Shown here piece after piece: positions 28,333 to 38,391 of a DNA stretch of 64,000 nt. Origin of the DNA: Thalassobacillus devorans (GTDB taxonomy: Bacteria > Bacillota > Bacilli > Bacillales > Halobacillaceae). Every line of letters begins with the position of its first letter. Position 1 is the first letter of the stretch. Both the position numbers and the translations under genes were made by a program. The notes beneath the pieces were generated by a model. It was not told the origin of the DNA. It saw nothing but the letters and a program-made list of their open reading frames with translations, and did no database searches. Location: assembly GCF_011761345.1 (NCBI RefSeq), contig NZ_JAASRY010000001.1, positions 1,054,001 through 1,118,000 on the forward strand, in the 5' to 3' direction.

Positions 28333-28372
28333 TAGATAATCCTTGCTAACAAAAGCGGGGATTATCTTTTTG
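28333..28372 (+). terminator. cotE terminator
   Basis: AGATAATCC pairs with GGATTATCT around a GC-closed loop, and a T-run follows. Confidence 0.8.
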
Positions 28373-28427
28373 TTTGCTTTATTAAACTTTTTTGAAAGGT
28401 TTATTCAACAAAAGTGCCGAATTGTGG

Positions 28428-28660
28428 AAGACTCAGTTTCAAGATAGTGAGGGTTCTTTACCATAATAGCGTCAGGGTTGGCCGGGAAACTACTCGCTTT
28501 CCTGCGGGGGAACCGGCAAGCCTCCTCGGTCGTTTTCACTCCCTGTGGGGTCTCGCCTGGCTCCTTCTCCCGCGGGAGTCTCGCAGTTTCCCAACCAACC
28601 CATCTGAAGGATGGGAGAAAAGAACCCCTGTTATAGGTGAGACTGTCTTCTACAATCAAT
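28428..28660 (-). repeat. palindromic intergenic repeat, copy 3 (reverse orientation)
   Basis: Core arms at 28475-28491 (GGGTTGGCCGGGAAACT) and 28585-28601 (AGTTTCCCAACCAACCC). Outer arms GGGTTCTTT (28451-28459) and AAAGAACCC (28619-28627). The flank AGACTCAGTTTCAAGATAGT is the complement of the copy 2 flank, showing the reverse orientation. Confidence 0.8.
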
Positions 28661-28710
28661 AGTTACAAGCACGTTTTTAAAAATAGCTATCCCTTTGGTT
28701 GAAGGACTTC

Positions 28711-28950
28711 ATAACGATGTTTCCGTTTCTCTCATCACAAGGAGGTCCGGGAAATTGCGAGACTCCTATGGGAGAATAGTACATGGGGAGATCCCGCAAG
28801 GCGAAGCCTGAGGAAGCTCACCGTACGCCCATGGAAAGCGAGTAATTTTCCCGGATCTCCAAACCGTTACTACCATAACGGAAACAACATATCTTGATAC
28901 TGAGCCTTCAGCAAAAGGGAGCTTAACTGGAGCAATCAAGATGGGATTAA
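28711..28950 (+). repeat. palindromic intergenic repeat, copy 4 (forward orientation)
   Basis: Core arms at 28741-28756 (GGAGGTCCGGGAAATT) and 28844-28860. Outer arms GTTTCCGTT (28719-28727) and AACGGAAAC (28877-28885). The right flank GATACTGAGCCTTCAGC and AAAAGGGAGCTTAACTGG matches that of copy 2. Confidence 0.8.
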
Positions 28951-29003
28951 CGGAATCATTTTTAGGGATCTGAACACAACCTTTCAAGGAAGGTTTTCAT
29001 CTA

Positions 29004-29012
29004 TGCTATAAT
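29004..29012 (+). promoter_or_regulatory. extended -10 promoter of mutSL
   Basis: TGCTATAAT is a perfect extended -10 (TGNTATAAT), 38 bases before the mutS start. There is no good -35, which is acceptable for extended -10 promoters. Confidence 0.6.
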
Positions 29013-29049
29013 AATGAAAGTGACTATAGAACGTTTTGGGGGATAGCAA

Positions 29050-31623
29050 ATGGCGCAATACACACCGATGATGCAGCAGTACTTGACAATCAAAGCACAG
29101 CATAAAGACGCTTTCTTATTTTTTCGACTTGGTGATTTTTATGAAATGTTTTTTGATGATGCCTTAGAAGCGGCAAGAGAATTGGAGATCACTTTGACCA
29201 GCCGAGATGGCGGGAATGAACGGATCCCAATGTGCGGGGTTCCTTACCATTCGGCGGCTAACTACATAAAGAACTTGATAGAAAAGGGTTATAAAGTTGC
29301 AATCTGTGAACAAGTGGAAGACCCGAAAGCAGCTAAGGGAGTAGTCAAACGGGAAGTTGTCCAATTGATTACTCCTGGCACAGTTATGGAAGGGAACATG
29401 CTGGATGAAAAAGAGAATAATTACCTGGCAAGCCTAACCAGCTTTGACGATGGCAGCTACACAGTGGCCTACAATGATCTTACCACCGGAGAAAATAGCA
29501 TCGCTCTTATTACGGATGGATGGGGAGCAGTGGTCAGTGAGTTATATAACCGCCCTGTCAAAGAAGTCGTCATTGCCTCTGACCTGCCTGAATTTTGTCA
29601 GCAGGATTTAAAGGAGCGTTTAGCTTATACGATTTCTTATCAGGATGATGTAACCATTGAAGAACCATTTTCCTCCTTACTGGAAGATATCCAACAGGAG
29701 AAATATAAAATCGGCTTTGGCAGGCTGCTCAATTACATTCAACATACCCAAAAACGGTCCCTGGACCACTTGCAGCCGGTACAAAAAATCGAATTAAAAC
29801 AGCATATGAACCTCGACATGTATTCCAAACGGAATCTTGAATTGATGGAAACATTAAGAAAACAAGGGAAGACAGGCAGCTTATTATGGGTAGTCGATGA
29901 TACAGTCACTTCCATGGGAGCTCGTCAATTAAAAAAATGGCTCGAAAGACCGCTTTTAGACAGGAGAGAAATCGAGGTACGTCACCAACAGGTGTCGGGT
30001 TTCCTTGATCAATTCTTTGAGCGGGAAGAGCTGCGGGAACAGTTGAAATCTGTTTACGATTTGGAAAGACTATCAGGGCGTATTTCCTTTGGGAATGTGA
30101 ATGCGCGGGATCTTTTACAATTAAAACAGTCGTTAGGTAAAATACCAGCGATTAAAGAAACACTCGAAAAGTTTTCCCATACAGAAATCAGCCGACTGCA
30201 TGAATCCATCGATCCGCTGACAGATTTATATCAATTATTAGATGAAAGTATCCACGAAGACCCTCCAGTCACGATTAAAGAAGGCGGGATCATTAAAGAT
30301 GATTTCAACAGCCAACTGGATGAATATCGCGACGCTGCCAAGAATGGGAAGCAGTGGATCGCTGAACTGGAACGAAGGGAACGGGAAGAAACAAAGATTA
30401 AATCCCTGAAAGTTGGATATAATCGCGTCTTCGGTTATTATATCGAGGTGACCAAAGCCAACCTTCATTTATTGCCGGAAGGAAAATATGAGCGTAAGCA
30501 GACACTGACAAATGCGGAGCGCTACATTACACCGGAGCTGAAAGAAAAGGAAACATTGATTTTAGAAGCTCAGGACAAAAGTGTCGAACTGGAGTATGAG
30601 CTCTTCTTAACCTTGAGGGAAAAAGTAAAGCAATACATTGAAGACTTACAAAAGCTAGCTGGACAAATCAGCAAAATTGATGTGCTGCAAGGTTTTGCAT
30701 CCGTTTCCGAGAAAAATGGCTATATCCAGCCGGGCTTCAATGAACAACGGCTGATTGACATAAAACAAGGAAGGCATCCAGTAGTGGAAAAGGTGATGAA
30801 GGGCGCTTCTTTTGTGCCAAATGATGTCTTTATGGATGATGATACCGATATCCTGGTGATTACCGGGCCGAATATGTCAGGGAAAAGCACATATATGAGA
30901 CAGCTCGCTTTAACTGCCATAATGGCACAGGTCGGCTGTTTTGTACCGTGCGAGCAGGCAAACCTTCCAATCTTTGATCAAATATTTACTAGAATAGGAG
31001 CCGCCGATGACCTCGTTTCCGGACAAAGTACGTTTATGGTAGAAATGCTGGAGGCGAAGCATGCGCTGGCGAATGCCACCGAAAACAGCATGATACTTCT
31101 TGATGAAATCGGCAGAGGTACCAGCACCTATGATGGGATGGCACTTGCTCAGGCGATCGTCGAGCATATTCATGAAGAAATCAAAGCAAAAACGCTCTTT
31201 TCCACCCATTATCATGAACTGACCGAACTGGAAGAAAGCTTGGACCGACTCCAGAATATTCATGTACGTGCTGAAGAGTATCAAGGAAATGTCGTCTTTC
31301 TCCATCAGATTCAAAGAGGGGCAGCGGATGAAAGCTACGGTATTCATGTAGCGAAACTGGCAGAGTTGCCAGATTCATTGATTTCGAGAGCGACAGACCT
31401 GTTGAAAGAATATGAAACAGGGACTAAAAAAGAAAACACTACAGAAGCGTTAGATGAGCAGCAATTGACTTTTTTTGAAGAAGTACGGGAAGAGAAACCT
31501 GGGAAAAGCACCAGAACAGAAAGTAAATTGCTTGATCAGCTGGCAAATATGGACTTGATGGAAATGACGCCAATGGAAGCGATGAACCAGCTCTATCAAT
31601 TGCAAAAGCAAATTAAACGATAA
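29050..31623 (+). CDS. mutS: DNA mismatch repair protein MutS
   Basis: 857 aa. The N-terminal mismatch-binding domain has the Phe-x-Glu region ([15 protein letters not shown]). The C-terminal ATPase has Walker [10 protein letters not shown] near residue 605 and the [12 protein letters not shown] motif. MutS recognises mispairs and recruits MutL. The final residues are a variable linker and dimerisation tail. A GGGGGA ribosome site and an extended -10 promoter lie upstream. mutL follows in the same unit after 16 bases. Confidence 0.96.
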   Translation: MAQYTPMMQQYLTIKAQHKDAFLFFRLGDFYEMFFDDALEAARELEITLTSRDGGNERIPMCGVPYHSAANYIKNLIEKGYKVAICEQVEDPKAAKGVVKREVVQLITPGTVMEGNMLDEKENNYLASLTSFDDGSYTVAYNDLTTGENSIALITDGWGAVVSELYNRPVKEVVIASDLPEFCQQDLKERLAYTISYQDDVTIEEPFSSLLEDIQQEKYKIGFGRLLNYIQHTQKRSLDHLQPVQKIELKQHMNLDMYSKRNLELMETLRKQGKTGSLLWVVDDTVTSMGARQLKKWLERPLLDRREIEVRHQQVSGFLDQFFEREELREQLKSVYDLERLSGRISFGNVNARDLLQLKQSLGKIPAIKETLEKFSHTEISRLHESIDPLTDLYQLLDESIHEDPPVTIKEGGIIKDDFNSQLDEYRDAAKNGKQWIAELERREREETKIKSLKVGYNRVFGYYIEVTKANLHLLPEGKYERKQTLTNAERYITPELKEKETLILEAQDKSVELEYELFLTLREKVKQYIEDLQKLAGQISKIDVLQGFASVSEKNGYIQPGFNEQRLIDIKQGRHPVVEKVMKGASFVPNDVFMDDDTDILVITGPNMSGKSTYMRQLALTAIMAQVGCFVPCEQANLPIFDQIFTRIGAADDLVSGQSTFMVEMLEAKHALANATENSMILLDEIGRGTSTYDGMALAQAIVEHIHEEIKAKTLFSTHYHELTELEESLDRLQNIHVRAEEYQGNVVFLHQIQRGAADESYGIHVAKLAELPDSLISRATDLLKEYETGTKKENTTEALDEQQLTFFEEVREEKPGKSTRTESKLLDQLANMDLMEMTPMEAMNQLYQLQKQIKR

Positions 31624-31639
31624 ACAAAGGGGGAGGGGC

Positions 31640-33490
31640 ATGGGAAAAATCAAATTGATGCCGGACCACTTAGCGAATAAAATCGCAGCTGGTGAAGTAG
31701 TTGAACGTCCGGCCTCTGTCATCAAAGAACTAGTTGAGAACAGTATCGATGCAAATAGTAAATCAATTAAAGTAGAACTACTGGAAGCTGGACTACAACA
31801 AATTAAAATAACCGATGATGGGGATGGCATGGCAGAGGAAGATTGTGAGCATGCTTTCTTCCGTCATGCGACGAGTAAGATTCAGAATGAGAATGACCTA
31901 TTCCATGTCAGGACACTCGGGTTCCGGGGAGAGGCTTTAGCGAGTATAGCCGCTGTCAGCCGTTTATCCATTCAGACTTCGACTGGAAATGAAGCAGGTA
32001 CCAGGCTCGAGCTGGAAGGTGGAAAACTGACCAATAAATCGAAAAGTGATGCACGTAAAGGCACGGAAATCATCGTCAATGATATATTTTTCAACACGCC
32101 TGCCCGCTTGAAGTATATGAAAACAATCCATACCGAGCTTGGCCATATCACTGATGTACTAAACAGGATGGCACTGGCTCATCCTGAGGTGAAATTTTCA
32201 TGCTCACACAATGGCAAACAGCTCTTCCATACCTCCGGACGGGGAGATTTATTGCAGGTTATCGCGCAGATTTACGGGATGGGGACAGCGAGAAAAATGG
32301 TTCCAGTCGTAGGAGAAACGAAAGATTTCAAAGTATCGGGTTATATTGCTAAGCCAGAGGTGACCCGTGCCTCAAGGAACTATATTTCAACCATCATTAA
32401 TGGAAGGTATATTCGTAATATCACATTAAATAAAGCAGTGATGCAAGGGTATCATACACTTCTTCCGATTGGGAGGAACCCGCTTGTCGTGTTGAATGTG
32501 GAGATGGACCCGATTCTTGTAGACGTTAATGTTCATCCGGCAAAGCTGGAAGTCCGGTTCAGTAAAGAACAGGAGCTTTTCGAACTGGTCAAAACGACAA
32601 TACAATCTACTTTCAGAAAAGAAACCTTGATACCAGAGGCGCCGGAACAGAAAAAGCCGGTTAAAAAAATACACACGACACAGCCGGCATTTCACTTCTA
32701 TGAAGAACGGGAACAAGATGCACACGAGCAGAGGAAAAAATCCATGGACCATTTGCTTGATACTCCCTCCTATCAGACTGATGAAAAGAGGGAAGTCGAT
32801 GATCATGAGCAGAATCATTATCAGGAAAAGCAAAACGAAGTCATCAAAGAAATGGTCAAGGAAGACCCTAAGGAAGCTACAGTTGTCCAGGAAAAAACCG
32901 ATGCCGAAAGAGTACCTGCGATGTATCCGATTGGCCAACTGCATGGTACCTATATATTAGCTCAAAACGAACAGGGCCTGTATATTGTCGATCAGCACGC
33001 AGCTCAGGAACGGATCAAATACGAGTTTTACACGGAAAAGCTGGGAGAAGTAGAAAATGAGGTGCAGGAGCTTCTTGTGCCGCTTACATTTGATTTCTCC
33101 AAGCAGGAAGCGCTGAGAATCGAAGAATATCATGAAGAATTAATGCAGGTGGGAATCTTTTTTGAAGCATTCGGTGAGAATAGCTATATTATCAGATCTC
33201 ACCCCATTTGGTTCCCGAAAGGCTTCGAAGTCGAAGTGATTGAAGAAATGGTGGAACAGATTATGAGTGAAGAACGGATTAACATTAAAAAAATTCGTGA
33301 AGACGCAGCAACATTAATGTCTTGTAAACGGTCGATCAAAGCCAACCATTATTTGAACCATAATGATATGTTTCAGCTGCTTGAAGATCTAAGGAAATCG
33401 ACTGACCCGTTCACCTGTCCTCACGGCCGGCCGATTATCGTTCATTTTTCCGAATATGAAATGGAAAAAATGTTCAAACGGGTGATGTAA
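31640..33490 (+). CDS. mutL: DNA mismatch repair endonuclease MutL
   Basis: 616 aa. The N-terminal GHKL ATPase has motifs [25 protein letters not shown] and [12 protein letters not shown]. The C-terminal domain carries the endonuclease motif [12 protein letters not shown], as expected in bacteria lacking MutH, plus the downstream CHGR-like element CPHGRP. An acidic Lys/Glu-rich linker (about 335-425) joins the halves. It follows mutS with an AAAGGGGGAGGGG site. Confidence 0.96.
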   Translation: MGKIKLMPDHLANKIAAGEVVERPASVIKELVENSIDANSKSIKVELLEAGLQQIKITDDGDGMAEEDCEHAFFRHATSKIQNENDLFHVRTLGFRGEALASIAAVSRLSIQTSTGNEAGTRLELEGGKLTNKSKSDARKGTEIIVNDIFFNTPARLKYMKTIHTELGHITDVLNRMALAHPEVKFSCSHNGKQLFHTSGRGDLLQVIAQIYGMGTARKMVPVVGETKDFKVSGYIAKPEVTRASRNYISTIINGRYIRNITLNKAVMQGYHTLLPIGRNPLVVLNVEMDPILVDVNVHPAKLEVRFSKEQELFELVKTTIQSTFRKETLIPEAPEQKKPVKKIHTTQPAFHFYEEREQDAHEQRKKSMDHLLDTPSYQTDEKREVDDHEQNHYQEKQNEVIKEMVKEDPKEATVVQEKTDAERVPAMYPIGQLHGTYILAQNEQGLYIVDQHAAQERIKYEFYTEKLGEVENEVQELLVPLTFDFSKQEALRIEEYHEELMQVGIFFEAFGENSYIIRSHPIWFPKGFEVEVIEEMVEQIMSEERINIKKIREDAATLMSCKRSIKANHYLNHNDMFQLLEDLRKSTDPFTCPHGRPIIVHFSEYEMEKMFKRVM

Positions 33491-33499
33491 ACATAAGAG

Positions 33500-33543
33500 A
33501 AACTGGAGAGCGATATCGTTCTTCAGTTTATTTATGCTAGAAT
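33500..33543 (+). promoter_or_regulatory. hairpin after mutL and extended -10 of next gene
   Basis: AAACTG (33500-33505) and CAGTTT (33524-33529) close a stem whose interior CGATATCG is self-complementary, a likely weak terminator. TGCTAGAAT (33535-33543) immediately after it is a near-consensus extended -10 for the downstream unknown gene. Confidence 0.5.
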
Positions 33544-33569
33544 GGGATGGTGGATTAAGGAGGGATACG

Positions 33570-34136
33570 ATGGTATTACAGCTAAACCTAAAGAACAATG
33601 GAGAAACTCTCTGGGAGACTAATGACTTTTATGATGAAAAACAAAGACGGGGAGCTATCACTAAGTTATTTGAGGCAGCCAATGCTTACTATCAAGGCAA
33701 CGAAAAAACCTACGCTTCCATCAGTAGGGGAGTGGAGCAACTGGATGAATGGCGAATTGGTCTGGAGAATTTAATCAAACAATCCTACCATATCGCCAGA
33801 CGGGAAGCGGATGAAAATCCTGAACTCCATACTATCAACGATGTAGCTTTCCAATTGCTGGTCGTTTATGTCAGTGACTATTTTAAAAATGATAATATGG
33901 ACTACGATTATTTTATCGATAACAAGCACCGTTTTATCGGGATGAACTTGATTATTCTCCAGGATGGAGTGGTTCGTTTTGACAACGTCATTAATGAAGA
34001 AAACTTAGAAGAGGCGGAACAGGAATTGACGCGATATGAGCGTCTTGTCAGTGCACAGTTACTGGCACAGCATCGTATCGTCTATCAGCTGATCAAAGCC
34101 GTACTCTTCAAATATAAGTTAGCACACCGACAATAG
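33570..34136 (+). CDS. unrecognised 188-aa protein
   Basis: I do not recognise a family. The protein is soluble, rich in charged and aromatic residues and probably mostly helical (for example EKTYASISRGVEQLDEWRIG and EAEQELTRYERLVSAQLLAQ). It has no membrane segment, signal peptide or obvious catalytic motif. The start is the ATG at 33570, five bases after AAGGAGGG. It has its own extended -10 promoter. It lies between mutL and miaA, where B. subtilis has unrelated genes, and converges on an XRE regulator gene 52 bases away. Codon use looks like that of its neighbours. Confidence 0.75.
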   Translation: MVLQLNLKNNGETLWETNDFYDEKQRRGAITKLFEAANAYYQGNEKTYASISRGVEQLDEWRIGLENLIKQSYHIARREADENPELHTINDVAFQLLVVYVSDYFKNDNMDYDYFIDNKHRFIGMNLIILQDGVVRFDNVINEENLEEAEQELTRYERLVSAQLLAQHRIVYQLIKAVLFKYKLAHRQ

Positions 34137-34188
34137 GGGAGCGCGAGCGACTTACTTTTTATTACGGAAGGTTATGCAGCTTCTCAGG

Positions 34189-34545
34189 TTATTTGTGGGA
34201 TTGTCTGATGAACTGGAAGAAATTCAGAATTTGAATAATTTCTTCCCGACTCAGTTCCTCCCATACATATACATAAAACAAATCCGTTTCCTCGATCCCT
34301 TTATCTTCCAGCACGTCGTTTATTTTTTTAAGAATATCAAATGGTTGATCGCTTTTCCCCAATAAATAATCTGTCGTACAATCAAGTGCGTCCGCAAGTG
34401 CTACGATATTCTCCAGGCTTGGAGTCGTATAGCCGCGCTCCCAGTTAGAGATAACCTGAGAGGACTCTCCGACTTCTTCGGATAGTTTTTTTTGTGTCCA
34501 ATTATGGTGGATGCGTAAAAATCGAATGCGTTCCGCTGTGACCAT
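34189..34545 (-). CDS. XRE-family HTH transcriptional regulator
   Basis: 118 aa on the minus strand. Residues 5-60 are a Cro/CI-type helix-turn-helix (RIRFLRIHHNWTQKKLSEEV, SSQVISNWERGYTTPS, LADALDCTTDYLLG). The remaining 55 residues are a helical, acidic tail of unknown role, perhaps dimerisation. AGGAGGG lies about eight bases before the start. The upstream intergenic DNA, shared with miaA, carries several TAACG...CGTTA palindromes that could be its operators. It converges on the unrecognised gene at 33570-34136. No phage genes are nearby, so it is probably a resident or genus-specific regulator. Confidence 0.85.
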   Translation of the reverse strand: MVTAERIRFLRIHHNWTQKKLSEEVGESSQVISNWERGYTTPSLENIVALADALDCTTDYLLGKSDQPFDILKKINDVLEDKGIEETDLFYVYVWEELSREEIIQILNFFQFIRQSHK

Positions 34546-34610
34546 CAGGCAACCCTCCTACCGCTAATTTTACCATGATAGCAAGCATAGGGACATCTGT
34601 TTGCTGCAGA

Positions 34611-34643
34611 TAACGTAATTCGTTACCCGCGCGTTAACGGGTA
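34611..34643. promoter_or_regulatory. compound palindromes, candidate XRE operators 1 and 2
   Basis: TAACGTAATTCGTTA (34611-34625) has 5-bp arms. It runs directly into TACCCG (34624-34629) and CGGGTA (34638-34643), which enclose CGTTAACG. The shared half-site is CGTTA. Confidence 0.5.
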
Positions 34644-34680
34644 TAGTTAGCTGTGGATTAAGAAAACGATTACACACACC

Positions 34681-34695
34681 TAACGGAATCCGTTA
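34681..34695. promoter_or_regulatory. perfect palindrome, candidate XRE operator 3
   Basis: TAACGGAATCCGTTA is a perfect 7+1+7 dyad. A further half-site ATCCGTTA follows at 34712-34719. Confidence 0.55.
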
Positions 34696-34821
34696 ATTTT
34701 TAACTAACTAAATCCGTTATAAGGACGTGGAAACCCTTGCATTTCCGCGATTAGTTGCTTTGGGCATTGTCGTGTATAATGTTTGTATAATCAGGTTTGT
34801 GAATGAAAGGTGGATAACTAT

Positions 34822-35757
34822 ATGAAGCCTGTGGTTGTATCGGTAGTCGGACCGACAGCAGTAGGAAAAACTAAACTTGGAATAGAAATAGCCAAACGAT
34901 TCAATGGTGAAGTCATCAGTGGCGATTCCATGCAAATCTATCGAAGCATGGACATCGGCACAGCAAAAGTGACTCCGAAAGAAATGGAAGGAATCCCGCA
35001 TCATATGATCGATATTAAGGAGCCGGAGGATTCCTTTTCGGTCGCGGAATTTAAAGAAAGGGTTACAGAGGCGATTGAGGATATTTCCTCCAGGGGAAAG
35101 CTTCCTGTAATTGTGGGAGGGACAGGTCTTTATATTCAATCAGTGCTTTACGATTTTAATTTTTCAGAGCAAAAGCGAAACAGGGAAGTAACAGAGCGCT
35201 TAGAAACTGAGCTTGAGATAAAAGGAAAACAGGCACTCTATCAACAGTTGATTGAGATCGACCCTGAGCAGGCGGAAAAAATACATCCCAATAACGAGAG
35301 AAGACTGATTCGTGCCCTGGAAATCTATGAAAGCACAGGGATGACTATGTCAGAGTACCAAAAGAACCAGTCGGTTGAATCCCCTTACCATCCGATCCTT
35401 ATTGGTTTAGAAATGGATCGTGAGCTGCTTTACGAGAGAATCAATCATCGCGTCGACATCATGATGGAGGAAGGGCTGCTGGAAGAAGTTCAGGACCTGT
35501 ATGATTTGGACCTTGAAGACGTGCAATCCATGCGGGCGATAGGATATAAAGAATTTATTCCTTATTTTAAGGGAGAGTACGACCTGGAACAGGCGGTGGA
35601 ATTATTGAAGCGCAATTCGCGCCGTTATGCGAAAAGACAATATACGTATTTCCGCAATAAAATGGATGTACGCTGGTATTCCGTAACCGAACACAATTAC
35701 CAGGAAAAGTTTGAAATTATTTTGCGTGATTTAGCAGGAATGATCGAACAGACATAG
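34822..35757 (+). CDS. miaA: tRNA dimethylallyltransferase MiaA
   Basis: 311 aa. The P-loop GPTAVGKT near the N-terminus, the conserved SGDSMQIYRSMDIGTAK and the MRAIGYKE region identify the enzyme that prenylates A37 of tRNAs reading UNN codons. Its product is the substrate for MiaB. The ATG at 34822 follows AAAGGTGG with eight bases between; a GTG inside that site is rejected. Two TATAAT sequences (34775-34780 and 34786-34791) lie upstream. hfq follows, as in many bacteria. Confidence 0.94.
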   Translation: MKPVVVSVVGPTAVGKTKLGIEIAKRFNGEVISGDSMQIYRSMDIGTAKVTPKEMEGIPHHMIDIKEPEDSFSVAEFKERVTEAIEDISSRGKLPVIVGGTGLYIQSVLYDFNFSEQKRNREVTERLETELEIKGKQALYQQLIEIDPEQAEKIHPNNERRLIRALEIYESTGMTMSEYQKNQSVESPYHPILIGLEMDRELLYERINHRVDIMMEEGLLEEVQDLYDLDLEDVQSMRAIGYKEFIPYFKGEYDLEQAVELLKRNSRRYAKRQYTYFRNKMDVRWYSVTEHNYQEKFEIILRDLAGMIEQT

Positions 35758-35796
35758 AATTAGTTGTAATATAGATAGAAAAGAGGAGGAAGATTC

Positions 35797-36021
35797 ATGG
35801 CTCAATCCGTCAATATTCAAGACACCTTTTTAAACCAACTAAGAAAAGAACGCGTTCAGGTAACCGTCTTTCTACTCAATGGGTTCCAATTAAGAGGAAC
35901 TGTCAAATCATTTGATAATTTTACAGTTCTCCTGGAAACGGATGGGAAGCAGCAGCTTATTTTTAAACATGCAATTTCTACTTTCGCTCCAACCAAAAAC
36001 GTTTCTCTAGATAAAGAATAA
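35797..36021 (+). CDS. hfq: RNA chaperone Hfq
   Basis: 74 aa Sm-like protein. The Sm1 motif ([20 protein letters not shown]) and Sm2 motif (IFKHAIST, the KH signature) are complete. Hfq forms hexameric rings that bind small RNAs and mRNAs. A strong AGAGGAGGAAG site precedes the start, 39 bases after miaA, so cotranscription is likely. It ends in its own terminator. Confidence 0.96.
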   Translation: MAQSVNIQDTFLNQLRKERVQVTVFLLNGFQLRGTVKSFDNFTVLLETDGKQQLIFKHAISTFAPTKNVSLDKE

Positions 36022-36030
36022 TGAGCAGTA

Positions 36031-36057
36031 AAACGGATGCTTCCGGCATCCGTTTTT
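36031..36057 (+). terminator. miaA-hfq terminator
   Basis: AAACGGATGC and GCATCCGTTT form a perfect 10-bp stem with a 5-base loop and a T-run. Confidence 0.92.
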
Positions 36058-36128
36058 CAATGCGCCTGGGCGTTTGTCACACATTTTGGCTGTCATACGT
36101 ATAGTGTTAGGGAATGAGGGGTGATCTT

Positions 36129-37067
36129 ATGAGTTCCCAACTGACCCATAACCAACAAGGTAAAATCAACATTATATTAAAAGACCGGAAAGAAGATAAT
36201 TCCGACAGGGCAGCACTTGCCCCTGTGGAGAGTGGTGAAACGGACCCGTTTCAGCTTATTGAAGATCATTTGGATGCTTTCATCGGAATGGATCGTCTGC
36301 GTGAAAAGGTAAAAGAGATCTATGCACAAGTTCTTGTTAAGGAAAAACGCAGACAAGTGGGGCTGACTACTGAAAATCAAGTGCTCCATATGATGTTTAA
36401 AGGGAATCCCGGCACAGGGAAAACAACCGTCGCACGCGCACTGGCAAAGATTTTTTATGATATGAACCTGTTATCGAAAGGGCATTTTATCGAAGCGGAC
36501 CGAAGTGATCTGGTAGGCGAGTATATCGGCCATACCGCGAAGAAGACGAAAGATTTGATAAAAAAATCGCTCGGCGGTGTTCTGTTCATTGACGAAGCCT
36601 ATTCTCTGGCGCGTGGTGGGGAAAAAGATTTCGGAAAAGAAGCGGTAGATACGATTGTGAAGTGTATGGAAGATCATCATAGTGAATTTATTTTGATTCT
36701 GGCAGGATACCCACGTGAAATGAGCAGGTTTCTGACTTTGAATCCCGGGTTGAAGTCCCGCTTCCCTATTACTCTTGAGTTTCCTGACTATACACCAGGT
36801 GAGTTGCTGGAAATAGCACACGACATGGCAGAACTGAAAGATTATAAATTGTCCAATGAAGCCCAATGGAAATTGAAACAACATTTTCATTCGTTGCTCC
36901 AGCGGTCTCCCTATAATTTTTCAAATGGCCGCTATGTGCGTAATATCATTGAAGATGCCATCCGCAAACATGCTATCCGAATGATGCGATGCTCCACCAT
37001 CAATAAAGAGGTACTAATGACAATAGAAGCTAAAGATATTATATTCGAAGAGGTTGGGGGAGGATAA
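36129..37067 (+). CDS. spoVK: stage V sporulation protein K, AAA+ ATPase
   Basis: 312 aa CbxX/CfqX-type AAA+ ATPase. Walker A GNPGTGKTTVA, Walker B VLFIDEAYSL and the sensor/arginine-finger region LNPGLKSRFP are clear. SpoVK is needed for late spore maturation in B. subtilis; its substrate is unknown. The ATG at 36129 follows GAGGGGTGA. A CATACGTA element (36094-36101) resembles a sigma-E -10 only loosely. The hfq-spoVK-hflX order matches B. subtilis. Confidence 0.93.
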   Translation: MSSQLTHNQQGKINIILKDRKEDNSDRAALAPVESGETDPFQLIEDHLDAFIGMDRLREKVKEIYAQVLVKEKRRQVGLTTENQVLHMMFKGNPGTGKTTVARALAKIFYDMNLLSKGHFIEADRSDLVGEYIGHTAKKTKDLIKKSLGGVLFIDEAYSLARGGEKDFGKEAVDTIVKCMEDHHSEFILILAGYPREMSRFLTLNPGLKSRFPITLEFPDYTPGELLEIAHDMAELKDYKLSNEAQWKLKQHFHSLLQRSPYNFSNGRYVRNIIEDAIRKHAIRMMRCSTINKEVLMTIEAKDIIFEEVGGG

Positions 37068-37136
37068 TTATTATCCTTCACTCTTTTCTTTTGATATGAT
37101 GATAAGAGATACCGACCATGGAAAGAGGTAGAAATA

Positions 37137-38372
37137 ATGCCAGAAAGAGAACAAGTATTACTTGTAGCAAGAGCGCAAACCGGGCAGGATGATAAACGGT
37201 TCCAATCCTCGCTGGAAGAGCTGCAATCGCTCACAGAAACAGCTGATGGCGCGGTTCAGCATATCTTCGTCCAGAAAAGGGACCGGGTTCATCCTGCCAC
37301 TTACTTAGGAGAAGGAAAATTAGAAGAAATTAAAGATTATGCAGAAGAGAATAATGTGGACCTTGTCATCTTTAATGAGGAACTTTCCCCTGGGCAGCTA
37401 AGGAATATAACAGACCGATTGGGAGTTCGGGTCATCGATCGAAGCCAGCTCATATTGGATATTTTCGCTCAACGGGCAAAAACGAAAGAAGGTAAACTGC
37501 AGGTAGAGCTGGCACAGCTGCAGTATTTGCTACCAAGGCTTGCCGGACAGGGGACTGAATTATCCCGTCTTGGCGGCGGAATCGGGACAAGGGGTCCAGG
37601 TGAAACAAAACTTGAAAGTGACCGTCGACACATACGCAGGCGCATTGACGATATTAAAAAACGGTTATCCGCGGTGGTAAAGCAGCGAGAGCAGTACCGA
37701 AAACGACGAAAAGAAAATAAGGCTTTTCAAGTGGCGATCGTAGGTTACACCAATGCTGGGAAGTCGACGTTTTTCAACCGTGTAACCGAAAGTGATTCAT
37801 TTGAAGAAAACCTTTTATTCGCAACATTGGATCCATTGACACGGCAGTTACAGCTTCCATCAGGCCTCCAGGTGCTTTTAACCGATACGGTCGGGTTTAT
37901 TCAGGATTTACCAACTACTCTGATTGCTGCTTTCCGGTCTACATTAGAGGAAGTGACAGAAGCGGACTTCATCCTTCACATGGTTGACGCTTCTCATCCT
38001 GATCACGAACAGCATGAACGAACGGTCCTGAAGTTGTTAGGGGATTTGGAAGCGGATCACCTGCCGATGCTTACCGTTTATAATAAGATGGACCTGCTTA
38101 ATGGTGATTTCATACCAGAAGCTTTTCCATCCATCACAGTGAGCGTCCATGATCCCATCGATAACAAGCGGGTATTAGATAAAATAGAAGAAACGCTTAT
38201 AAAAGAATGGGATAACTATCACACCTTTATTCCAGCCGGAAACGGCAAGCGGATTCAACAATTAAAAGGGGAAAGCATCGTCTCTTCCTTCCATTTTGAT
38301 GAGGAAAGGGAAGGGTATGTCATAGCTGGTGCCATCCATCCCGAACATCCGTTAAAACACCAATTACTATAA
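37137..38372 (+). CDS. hflX: ribosome-associated GTPase HflX
   Basis: 411 aa. An N-terminal ribosome-binding HflX domain (HPATYLGEGKLEEIKDYAEE) and coiled region (GPGETKLESDRRHIRRRI) precede the GTPase domain with G1 GYTNAGKST, G3 DTVGF and G4 NKMD. HflX splits stalled or hibernating ribosomes. It starts 69 bases after spoVK, and a small GGATAA/TTATCC hairpin lies between them. Confidence 0.93.
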   Translation: MPEREQVLLVARAQTGQDDKRFQSSLEELQSLTETADGAVQHIFVQKRDRVHPATYLGEGKLEEIKDYAEENNVDLVIFNEELSPGQLRNITDRLGVRVIDRSQLILDIFAQRAKTKEGKLQVELAQLQYLLPRLAGQGTELSRLGGGIGTRGPGETKLESDRRHIRRRIDDIKKRLSAVVKQREQYRKRRKENKAFQVAIVGYTNAGKSTFFNRVTESDSFEENLLFATLDPLTRQLQLPSGLQVLLTDTVGFIQDLPTTLIAAFRSTLEEVTEADFILHMVDASHPDHEQHERTVLKLLGDLEADHLPMLTVYNKMDLLNGDFIPEAFPSITVSVHDPIDNKRVLDKIEETLIKEWDNYHTFIPAGNGKRIQQLKGESIVSSFHFDEEREGYVIAGAIHPEHPLKHQLL

Positions 38373-38391
38373 AAAGGAAGTAACGTACGTT

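Larger units (their letters stand above)
28326..29049. other. 724-bp gap with the second pair of palindromic repeats
   Basis: It contains the cotE terminator, repeat copies 3 and 4 in opposite orientation, and the mutS promoter region. Open frames through the repeats have no ribosome sites and are not taken as genes. Confidence 0.75.

Noticed and set aside
28405-28987. Open frames in the cotE-mutS gap
   Set aside because: Same reason: by-products of GC-rich palindromic repeats 3 and 4.
34189-34545. XRE gene as a phage repressor
   Set aside because: No phage genes on either side; neighbours are mutL, miaA and hfq.
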